Source: Oscillospiraceae bacterium (GTDB lineage Bacteria > Bacillota > Clostridia > Oscillospirales > Oscillospiraceae). From it: a stretch of 12,652 nt of DNA. Positions within the stretch are counted from its first letter, which is position 1; each line of letters opens with the position of its first letter. Shown here in pieces: positions 1 through 5,204 of this stretch. The stretch is taken from positions 1 through 12,652 of the forward strand of contig JAGAMQ010000053.1 of the NCBI GenBank assembly GCA_017624645.1, written 5' to 3'. Below the pieces are notes generated by a model. That model saw only the letters and a list, made by a program, of their open reading frames with translations. It was not told the DNA's origin and searched no databases. A program made the position numbers and the translations under genes.

Positions 1-2
1 CC

Positions 3-353
3 GAAGTGTCCAATTCCTATGTCAGCGACATTCGCCAGCACCTGACCGAGGGTCAGGAGGTAAAGGTCATGGTCCTGTCCGCCGAGGGTGGAAAGATCAA
101 CCTTTCCATGAAGCGACTGGAGCCGAAGCCCCAGCGGGAGCAGCGCCCCGGCGGAGGCTTCCGTGGCAGCGCCCCCCGCAGAGAGGGTGCGCCCCATCCC
201 AGCCGCAGTTCCTCCCCCACTCCCCCTCCGGCTCCCAAAACCGCTGACCAGCTGTTTGAAGAAAAGCTTAAGGCCTTTATGTCCGAATCTGACAGCAAGA
301 TCTCTTCCATCCGTCAGTATTCCGACCACCGGACAAAGAGCCGCAGAAGATGA
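3..353 (+). CDS. S1-domain RNA-binding protein, YabR-like (5' end missing)
   Basis: Only the C-terminal part is in the window; the reading frame is open to the left edge, so the GTG at 6 is an internal valine and not a start. The first visible residues (EVSNSYVSDIRQHL, then EGQEVKVMVLS and KINLSMKRL) are the last two strands of an S1 RNA-binding domain. A basic, proline-rich, low-complexity linker follows, then a tail with FEEKLKAFM and an arginine-rich end (KSRRR). This order, one S1 domain plus a charged tail ending in arginines, fits the small YabR/YugI-type S1 proteins of Firmicutes, which bind RNA or ribosomes. It could instead be the end of a larger S1 protein, but the FEEKL-type tail argues for the small form. 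It is followed directly by a strong terminator, so it ends its own transcript. Confidence 0.8.
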   Translation, partial: EVSNSYVSDIRQHLTEGQEVKVMVLSAEGGKINLSMKRLEPKPQREQRPGGGFRGSAPRREGAPHPSRSSSPTPPPAPKTADQLFEEKLKAFMSESDSKISSIRQYSDHRTKSRRR

Positions 354-356
354 CCG

Positions 357-386
357 AAAACGGCTGCCCTCCGGCAGCCGTTTTTT
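357..386 (+). terminator. Rho-independent terminator of the S1-protein gene
   Basis: Perfect 8-bp GC-rich stem CGGCTGCC (361-368) / GGCAGCCG (373-380) with a CTCC loop, followed by six T. The AAAA before the stem can extend the pairing into the T run. It starts four bases after the stop codon of the S1 gene. Confidence 0.95.
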
Positions 387-508
387 CCATTCGTGGGTCA
401 GACTGTAGATATCATCACGTATCCTGATTGTGCCCGATATCGTTCTTGCGGCAGAAATGGAACATCCCGAAAAGCAGCAATTAGTATATCTTTTATGGGA
501 GCAATGTT

Positions 509-1207
509 ATGTCAACTGTATTGATCACCGGAGGATCCCGGGGCATCGGTGCCGCGGCGGTGCGGCTCTTTGCCGCCCGGGGGGATCGGGTATTTTTCCT
601 CTACCATATCCATGACGAAGCGGCACAGGCAGTTAGCAGAGAAACCGGTGCCACCGGCATCCGCTGCGACGTAGCAGACCGAAAAGCCCTTGCGGAAGCC
701 TTCCAAAAAATGGGATATGTAGACATTCTGATCTGCAACGCAGGCATCTGCCACTATGGGCTTATGAGCCAGCTGCCGGAGGAGCAGTGGGACAGGCTTT
801 TTGATGTGAATGTCAAGGGCATTTACCACTGCGTCAACGCAGCCATGCCCGGATTCCTTAAAAAGCAGCAAGGCTGCATCATCACCGTCAGCTCCATGTG
901 GGGCATCACCGGTGCTTCCTGCGAAGCAGCCTACTCCGCCACCAAGGGTGCGGTGATCGCTCTGACCAAGGCACTGGCCCAGGAGCTGGGACCCAGCGGC
1001 ATCCGGGTCAACTGCATTGCCCCCGGTGTGATCCTGACGGATATGTGTAAGGATGTCAGTCCTGAAACCATGGAGCAGCTGCGGCAGGACACCCCCGTGG
1101 GCAGAAACGGAAAACCGGAGGATGTGGCACAGGCCATGGCATACCTTGCCGACGCCGATTTCGTTACCGGACAGGTACTTTCCGTCAATGGCGGATATAT
1201 TTTATAA
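509..1207 (+). CDS. SDR-family NAD(P)H-dependent reductase (candidate EF-P 5-aminopentanone reductase, YmfI type)
   Basis: Classical short-chain dehydrogenase of 232 residues, the usual length. It has the cofactor loop TGGSRGIG (residues 7-14), a DV acidic pair at 54-55, NAG at 77-79 and the full catalytic set N101, S129, Y142, K146 (YSATK). The C-terminal end, TGQVLSVNGGYIL, is typical of the FabG branch. The segment after the catalytic serine, SSMWGITGASCEAAYS, resembles what I remember of the YmfI group, which finishes the lysine modification of elongation factor P. That would suit a gene next to a translation-linked RNA modifier (mtaB), but a generic 3-oxoacyl reductase role is not excluded. 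ATG at 509 has an imperfect GGGAG ribosome-binding site seven bases upstream. It lies 26 bp before rpiB and is probably cotranscribed with it. Confidence 0.85.
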   Translation: MSTVLITGGSRGIGAAAVRLFAARGDRVFFLYHIHDEAAQAVSRETGATGIRCDVADRKALAEAFQKMGYVDILICNAGICHYGLMSQLPEEQWDRLFDVNVKGIYHCVNAAMPGFLKKQQGCIITVSSMWGITGASCEAAYSATKGAVIALTKALAQELGPSGIRVNCIAPGVILTDMCKDVSPETMEQLRQDTPVGRNGKPEDVAQAMAYLADADFVTGQVLSVNGGYIL

Positions 1208-1233
1208 ATAACCTACTACAGGAGGATATCTCA

Positions 1234-1674
1234 ATGAAACTTTCTATTGCATGCGATCACGGCGCACTGGATCTTAAGAACGCTCTGGTGAAGCGTCTCA
1301 CCCAGCAAGGTCACGAAGTCAAGGACTTTGGCACCCATACTCTGGACAGCTGCGATTACCCTGACTTTGCAGCCCCTGCAGCCCAGGCCGTTGCCTCCGG
1401 CGAATGTGAGAAGGGCATCGTCCTTTGCACCACCGGTATCGGTGTATCCATTACCTGCAACAAGGTCAAGGGCGTTCGCTGTGCCCTTCTGAGCGATGTG
1501 ATGTCTGCCCGTATGACCCGGGAGCATAACGACACCAACATGATGGCCATTGGTGCCGGCGTGGTAGGGCAGATGCTTGCCTTTGAGATCGTGGACACCT
1601 GGCTGGACACTGCCTTCTCCGGTGAAGCACGGCATCAGCGCCGCATCGACAAGGTCATGGCTCTGGAGAAGTAA
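1234..1674 (+). CDS. rpiB: Ribose-5-phosphate isomerase B (RpiB/LacAB family)
   Basis: Cytoplasmic sugar-phosphate isomerase that interconverts ribose 5-phosphate and ribulose 5-phosphate in the non-oxidative pentose phosphate pathway. At 146 residues it has the family length. Visible signatures are ACDHGALDLK near the N-terminus, FGTHTLDSCDYPDFA (32-46), the active-site loop with C65 followed by TTGIG, CNK at 75-77, and REHNDTNMM with H98 at the ring-opening position. The residue after the catalytic cysteine is Thr where most RpiB have Gly (CGTGIG). This is a mild departure and leaves open another aldose-phosphate substrate, as in the LacA/LacB or allose-phosphate members. A GGAGG site (1221-1225) supports the ATG start. 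The end of the gene carries the ribosome-binding site of mtaB. Confidence 0.9.
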   Translation: MKLSIACDHGALDLKNALVKRLTQQGHEVKDFGTHTLDSCDYPDFAAPAAQAVASGECEKGIVLCTTGIGVSITCNKVKGVRCALLSDVMSARMTREHNDTNMMAIGAGVVGQMLAFEIVDTWLDTAFSGEARHQRRIDKVMALEK

Positions 1675-1675
1675 G

Positions 1676-2956
1676 TTGCGGTTCGGTTTTTATACCCTTG
1701 GCTGTAAGGTCAACCAGTACGAGACCCAGGCCATGGAGCAGCTTTTGCGCAGCCGGGGGCATGAGATCGGAGATTTCTCCCAGGACTGTGACGGCTATAT
1801 CATCAACACCTGCTCCGTTACCGCCGTGGCTGACAAAAAGAATCGGGCGATACTGCGGCGCTGCCGCCGGGAGCACCCCGGGGCAGTGATCGGGGTCTGC
1901 GGCTGCTACAGCCAGCATGACCCGGAAGCAGCAGCCAAGCTGGAAGCTGACGTCATCGGAGGGTCCGGAGACCGGCAGGCTTTCCTGGAGGACCTTCTGG
2001 CCTGTGCCCTGGACAAGCAGCGACGATGCAAAGTGGACAGAGCCCTTGCCCGCCGGGAATTTGAAATACTTCCCGCCGGGGGTCTGGAGGGTCGCACCCG
2101 TGCCATGCTGAAGGTGCAGGACGGCTGCGTGAATTTCTGCACCTACTGCATCATTCCCTACACCCGGGGACCGGTGCGCTCCGCTCCCGTGGAGCTGGTG
2201 GTACAGCAGGCAACGGAGCTGGCACAGCAGGGCTATCGGGAAATCGTCATTACCGGCATCGAGATCGCCTCCTGGGGCACAGATCTCCCCGGAAAGCCCA
2301 AGCTTCCCCTGCTGCTGGCAGCAGTCAGTGAAGCAGTGCCGGGACTGCGGCTGCGGCTGGGTTCTTTGGAGCCCCGGATCATCACCGAAGAATTTTGTCA
2401 GGCACTTAAGAATATCCCGGGACTTTGTCCCCAGTTCCACCTTTCCATGCAGTCCGGCTGTGATACGGTGCTGCAGCGCATGAAGCGCAAGTATGACACC
2501 GCCCGTTTTTTGGAGAGTGTCCGGCTTCTGAAGGAAACCTTCCCCGGCTGTGCCGTGACTACCGACATGATCGTTGCCTTCCCCGGAGAAACGGAGGAAG
2601 AATTCCGGCAGAGCCTTGCCTTTATCCGGAAATGTGCCTTTGCGGATATGCACATCTTTCCCTACTCCCGTCGCCCCGGCACCCCGGCAGACAAAATGCC
2701 CGGGCAGCATCCCAACGCTGTAAAAGAGGAAAGAAGCCGCCGCGCCATCGCCGTGGCAGAGGAAATGCGCCTTTCCTATCTGGGCACATTGAAGGGGCAG
2801 CCCCTGCAGGTGCTGTTTGAAGAGCCGGAGGGAGAATATTTCACCGGCCACGCCCCCAACTATGTGAAGGTCTATTACCGTGGAGAAAACCTGCACAATC
2901 AAATTTTGACCGTCACCGGCGCAGAGCCCTTCCGGGACGGGATTCTGTCAGAATAA
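1676..2956 (+). CDS. mtaB: tRNA t6A37 methylthiotransferase MtaB
   Basis: Radical-SAM enzyme that adds a methylthio group to N6-threonylcarbamoyladenosine at tRNA position 37 (t6A to ms2t6A). From a TTG start at 1676 the protein has 426 residues and begins RFGFYTLGCKVNQYET. The UPF0004 domain has its three cluster cysteines at C10 (GCKVN), C46 (NTCSVT) and C77 (GCYSQ). The radical-SAM motif CVNFCTYC gives C151, C155, C158. The C-terminal part is a TRAM-like domain. The TTG is chosen because it sits one base after the rpiB stop, with GGAG (1665-1668) seven bases upstream, and because the next ATG would remove C10. In-frame codons further upstream lie inside rpiB. The overlap of ribosome-binding site and rpiB end implies translational coupling. 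Confidence 0.95.
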   Translation: MRFGFYTLGCKVNQYETQAMEQLLRSRGHEIGDFSQDCDGYIINTCSVTAVADKKNRAILRRCRREHPGAVIGVCGCYSQHDPEAAAKLEADVIGGSGDRQAFLEDLLACALDKQRRCKVDRALARREFEILPAGGLEGRTRAMLKVQDGCVNFCTYCIIPYTRGPVRSAPVELVVQQATELAQQGYREIVITGIEIASWGTDLPGKPKLPLLLAAVSEAVPGLRLRLGSLEPRIITEEFCQALKNIPGLCPQFHLSMQSGCDTVLQRMKRKYDTARFLESVRLLKETFPGCAVTTDMIVAFPGETEEEFRQSLAFIRKCAFADMHIFPYSRRPGTPADKMPGQHPNAVKEERSRRAIAVAEEMRLSYLGTLKGQPLQVLFEEPEGEYFTGHAPNYVKVYYRGENLHNQILTVTGAEPFRDGILSE

Positions 2957-2970
2957 CACCATACAAGAGA

Positions 2971-3012
2971 CGCCCCCGGTTCGCTACAGAACCGGGGGCG
3001 GTTGTTTATTTG
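2971..3012. terminator. Bidirectional terminator between mtaB and the RHH gene
   Basis: Perfect 11-bp stem CGCCCCCGGTT (2971-2981) / AACCGGGGGCG (2990-3000) with an 8-base loop. On the plus strand it is followed by a T-rich but interrupted tail (GTTGTTTATTT). On the minus strand the tail TCTCTTGTAT is also T-rich. It lies between the converging ends of mtaB and the gene at 3006-3197 and probably serves both. Confidence 0.85.
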
Positions 3013-3197
3013 CGGTACAAGCGTTCTTCATCTACAGGAATCGACCCGTTGGCATCTTCAAATTCCCGCACACAAAGTTGTGCGAGATATTCAAGCTGGG
3101 CATTTAGGGATCGCTTGTTCTCCTTGGCAACATATGTGATCTTATACAAAAGTTCCGGTTCAAAACGGATACCGGTTTGCACCTTGTTCGTCGCCAT
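3006..3197 (-). CDS. Arc-like ribbon-helix-helix DNA-binding protein
   Basis: Small (63 residues) protein with the Arc/MetJ ribbon-helix-helix pattern. A short strand, KVQTGIRFEPEL (residues 5-16), is followed by helix LYKITYVAKENKRS and, after the RS/SLN turn, a second helix, NAQLEYLAQLCVREF. Such proteins bind DNA as dimers by placing the paired strands in the major groove, and usually repress their own gene. A GAGGTG ribosome-binding site lies five bases before the ATG. It is transcribed away from the 86-residue gene at 3291, and the 93-bp gap carries an inverted repeat over both promoters, so autoregulation and control of the neighbour are likely. No toxin-like partner lies in the same transcript. 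Base composition is more AT-rich than the flanking genes, a hint of separate origin. Confidence 0.85.
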   Translation of the reverse strand: MATNKVQTGIRFEPELLYKITYVAKENKRSLNAQLEYLAQLCVREFEDANGSIPVDEERLYRK

Positions 3198-3218
3198 ACT
3201 AACACCTCGCTAAAACTT

Positions 3219-3271
3219 TGATAACATTATAGCAGTACACATCTTGAAATTATACAAACAAAGTGTTATCA
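3219..3271. promoter_or_regulatory. Inverted-repeat operator candidate, TGATAACA / TGTTATCA
   Basis: Half-sites TGATAACA (3219-3226) and TGTTATCA (3264-3271) are exact reverse complements with 37 bases between them. The left one abuts the -10 box and start region of the minus-strand RHH promoter. The right one overlaps the -10 box of the plus-strand promoter. This symmetric placement over two divergent promoters is what a divergent autorepressor would need; the regulator at 3006-3197 is the obvious candidate. Confidence 0.6.
3226..3234 (-). promoter_or_regulatory. Extended -10 promoter of the RHH gene
   Basis: On the minus strand the sequence reads TGCTATAAT, a perfect TATAAT with the TGn extension; the start point would fall near 3219. 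No good -35 box is seen, which is common with an extended -10. It precedes the ATG at 3197 by about 30 bases. Confidence 0.6.
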
Positions 3272-3272
3272 T
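3244..3272 (+). promoter_or_regulatory. Promoter of the 86-residue gene
   Basis: -35 TTGAAA (3244-3249), 17-base spacer, -10 TATCAT (3267-3272). The expected start near 3279 would leave a very short leader that just keeps the ribosome-binding site GGAGGG (3279-3284). The -10 box lies inside the right operator half-site. Confidence 0.55.
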
Positions 3273-3290
3273 ATAAAAGGAGGGATTTGT

Positions 3291-3551
3291 ATGATCGATT
3301 GGGTAACTGCCATTTCAGAAGCAACTGAAACAGAAGTCAGGGATATTTTGGTCCTCATTCTTGCCAGATATCGGCAACTCTATCCTTATGGAGAGATGCA
3401 AACCTTTTGGCTGGATTACGGCAGATCAGTATATGATCAGATAGATAATCATATTTCCTGTTTGGAATCTATGAAAAAACGGATTGGTCCGGTCTTGTTA
3501 GCTCCGTCAGATCGAACCGTTGATGATTTAACGGTACCACCACGAAAATAA
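3291..3551 (+). CDS. Conserved-type small protein of unknown function (86 residues)
   Basis: I do not recognise a named family with confidence. The protein starts MIDWVTAISEATETEV and runs as a probable helical domain: an acidic N-terminal helix, a motif VLILARYRQLYPYGEM (residues 20-35), a hydrophobic strand QTFWLDYG, and a second helix, YDQIDNHISCLESMKKR, before a short C-terminal tail. The RYRxLYP motif followed by a helix with a spaced Q-I-D pattern reminds me of small hypothetical proteins in gut Clostridia, but no function is known to me. It has no signal peptide or membrane segment and is probably cytosolic. AAAGGAGGG seven bases upstream of ATG gives a very strong start. It diverges from an RHH regulator and shares its operator region, so it is probably the regulator's target. 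Confidence 0.75.
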   Translation: MIDWVTAISEATETEVRDILVLILARYRQLYPYGEMQTFWLDYGRSVYDQIDNHISCLESMKKRIGPVLLAPSDRTVDDLTVPPRK

Positions 3552-3589
3552 CAATTTATTGAACGGTTTCAAATTTCGCACCAGCCAAA

Positions 3590-3641
3590 GGCTCCCCTTG
3601 TCAGGGGAGCTGGCGAAAATCTTTGATTTTCGACTGAGGGG
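3590..3641 (+). repeat. Two-hairpin intergenic repeat, copy A
   Basis: The order is hairpin 1, GCTCCCC (3591-3597) / GGGGAGC (3604-3610) with loop TTGTCA; then TGG; then hairpin 2, CGAAAATC (3614-3621) / GATTTTCG (3625-3632) with loop TTT; then ACTGAGGGG. The final GAGGGG can also pair with the 5' CCCCTT, so two alternative folds exist. It has the same layout as copy B on the other strand. No coding potential is claimed for this segment. Confidence 0.7.
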
Positions 3642-3661
3642 TAGTAGATACCTTGCTTTTT

Positions 3662-3714
3662 CTCTCCCTCCGTCTTTTGCTTCGCAAAATCCACCTCCCT
3701 CGTCAGAGGGAGGC
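3662..3714 (-). repeat. Two-hairpin intergenic repeat, copy B (inverted)
   Basis: Read on the minus strand it has the same plan as copy A. Hairpin 1 is CCTCCCT / AGGGAGG with loop CTGACG; GTGGA follows; hairpin 2 is TTTTGC / GCAAAA with loop GAA; then GACGGAGGGAG. The terminal GAGGGAG is an exact complement of the 5' CTCCCTC. The stem sequences differ from copy A but pairing is kept, so structure rather than sequence is preserved. The two copies point toward each other, about 20 bases apart. Confidence 0.7.
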
Positions 3715-3773
3715 ACAGGCACGTCACAAGCCTAAACAGCTCGAAAATTGGAATTTGTTGGACTGTTAAAATG

Positions 3774-3820
3774 TACACCGCACCAAGACGCCTCTGAGAA
3801 GAGGGCCTTGGTGCGGTGTA
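3774..3820 (-). terminator. Terminator hairpin of the M20/GH20/ceramidase-like operon
   Basis: Perfect 14-bp outer stem TACACCGCACCAAG (3774-3787) / CTTGGTGCGGTGTA (3807-3820), with a partly paired inner part. It lies 22 bases beyond the stop codon of the minus-strand lipoprotein gene. On the minus strand the stem is followed by CATTTTAACAG, a short T run. It could also act as a 3'-end stabilising hairpin. Confidence 0.75.
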
Positions 3821-3842
3821 TTCGTCTACTAATTATGAATGT

Positions 3843-5105
3843 TTATTTTCCGTTGTGGAGCTCCTGCAGGGCCTGCAGGTATTCCTTTTCCATCAGCTCT
3901 GCAGTGCCACGGGCGTAATTACACATTCCCACCTCGTAGCAGCCCTCATAATCCCAACATTCCTGAGTGGGCATGTAGCCGTTCTTGCCGTTGGTCAGGG
4001 TCAGCACGAAGGTCATCTCGAAGGGAGTTTGGTCCTTGATGTTCCTGGCGTTGGTATCGAACATTTCATATTGAGAGGTAACAAAGCTGATGTCGCCCAC
4101 CTGCACGGCGTAGAAAGGCAGGTCCAGTGCTCCGCCAGTGGCGGAGGTTCCCTTGTGAACCTTCCGGGTGCTGGAAACAGTTCCGGTTTCCACTGCCTTC
4201 ATATCCGACAAAACAGAAACCACAGCGCTGCCCAGCTTCTCTCCGTAGACCTTGGGATGCTTGACACCTTCACCGTCGATCCGGCTGTAGGCATTAAGGT
4301 TGCCGGAACCGCTGAGGTAGAAGGCAAAGAGACAGTCCTGTTCATCTTCCACATAGCTGCGGCAGAAGCCGATATAGTCGGCAGATGCCAGACTTCTGGT
4401 TTCCTTGCCGTTTGCCATAGTGGTACTTGCCAGGGTGGGATGGCCCTGCCAGTTGATCATGACCACCGGCTTTTTCTCTCCGCGGTTAAAACGGATCACC
4501 TGCAAAAGGCTGTCCGCCTGGGTGGTATGTCCGGTAATACTACCGGCACCATCGGGTCTAAAGTTATCGCCAATAACGATACCGGTGTCGGTGGTGTAAT
4601 GACGCACAAAGCTCAGATTTTCCACCTGGGTGCTGCCGATCTCGATCTGCGCCGGAGCAAGATCTGCGATGGCTTCTGTTGCAGCTTTTTTCATAGCTTC
4701 CGTAAGGGGCTGCTTATAACCGCCCTCCAGCTGGGGTTCCGCACCGGAGTGGGTGTGGGTAGTGGCGTGGATCACATTGTCAATGGGAACACCGGTGGCT
4801 TCGGAAACAGCCTTCCGCAGCTCATCTGCCCAGTCGCCGCGAACCATGTCGCTGGTCATCAGCAGCACAGGGTCACCGCTCCCATCGGAAACTGCAACAC
4901 AGGTGGTATACAGATAGTCCAGCGCGCCTTCGCTGAACCGGTCCTTATCGCCGTAGCCACCAAGGATGGTACCATTTTCCGGGGTAATGTCTGCCCGTGC
5001 ATAGCCTGCGGAAAACACCTGGGGCTTTGCGTCCTCGCCTGCCGGCGTGCAGGCGCACAGGGCAAGCATGGACAATGCCAAAAGAATTGTGAACAATTTT
5101 TTCAT
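3843..5105 (-). CDS. Ceramidase-like lipoprotein (neutral/alkaline ceramidase N-terminal family)
   Basis: A 420-residue secreted protein. The N-terminus KKLFTILLALSMLALCAC is a lipoprotein-type signal with the likely lipidated cysteine at C19 (lipobox LCAC, with an unusual Cys at -2). The mature part starts with the family hallmark AGYARADITPENG (33-45), has HATTHTHSG (H113, H117, H119) and INWQGHP with H222. Placement of H119 and H222 about 100 residues apart fits the zinc histidines of neutral ceramidases, which cleave the amide bond of N-acyl sphingosines. It is shorter than characterised ceramidases of about 650 residues and lacks their C-terminal Ig-like domain, so the substrate may be another N-acyl amide. 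ATG at 5105 is preferred to one 14 codons upstream because it starts the signal peptide and has GAAGG eight bases before it. It is last gene of the operon. Confidence 0.8.
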   Translation of the reverse strand: MKKLFTILLALSMLALCACTPAGEDAKPQVFSAGYARADITPENGTILGGYGDKDRFSEGALDYLYTTCVAVSDGSGDPVLLMTSDMVRGDWADELRKAVSEATGVPIDNVIHATTHTHSGAEPQLEGGYKQPLTEAMKKAATEAIADLAPAQIEIGSTQVENLSFVRHYTTDTGIVIGDNFRPDGAGSITGHTTQADSLLQVIRFNRGEKKPVVMINWQGHPTLASTTMANGKETRSLASADYIGFCRSYVEDEQDCLFAFYLSGSGNLNAYSRIDGEGVKHPKVYGEKLGSAVVSVLSDMKAVETGTVSSTRKVHKGTSATGGALDLPFYAVQVGDISFVTSQYEMFDTNARNIKDQTPFEMTFVLTLTNGKNGYMPTQECWDYEGCYEVGMCNYARGTAELMEKEYLQALQELHNGK

Positions 5106-5150
5106 AACAGCGCCTTCTTTCTTAAGATAATAGGGATTTCTATGCATTTT

Positions 5151-5192
5151 CCGTCATCACAGGGGGCAAGTCAAGCCACCCTGTGATGACGG
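5151..5192. other. Intercistronic stem-loop between the GH20-like and ceramidase-like genes
   Basis: Perfect 14-bp stem CCGTCATCACAGGG (5151-5164) / CCCTGTGATGACGG (5179-5192), with an inner GGC/GCC pairing. It fills much of the 99-bp gap. On the minus strand it is followed by AAAATGC and not by T, so it does not look like an intrinsic terminator. It may separate the expression of the two genes by RNA processing or protect an RNA end. Confidence 0.6.
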
Positions 5193-5204
5193 GTATATCA
5201 CGGG

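Noticed and set aside
430..508. Open frame before the SDR gene that could encode a small protein
   Set aside because: No ribosome-binding site, and most of the frame lies inside the SDR gene out of phase; no known motif. The 120-base gap otherwise shows no clear promoter.
3528..3778. Minus-strand open frames in the intergenic region
   Set aside because: They translate the hairpin repeats (for example LPLSRKSK), a typical false gene in such repeats; no ribosome-binding site.
3816..5186. Long plus-strand open frame opposite the ceramidase-like gene
   Set aside because: Antisense shadow; the minus frame has a signal peptide and conserved enzyme motifs, the plus frame has low-complexity His/Gly-rich sequence and no start signals. 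The same holds for 5325-7244 and 7801-8934.
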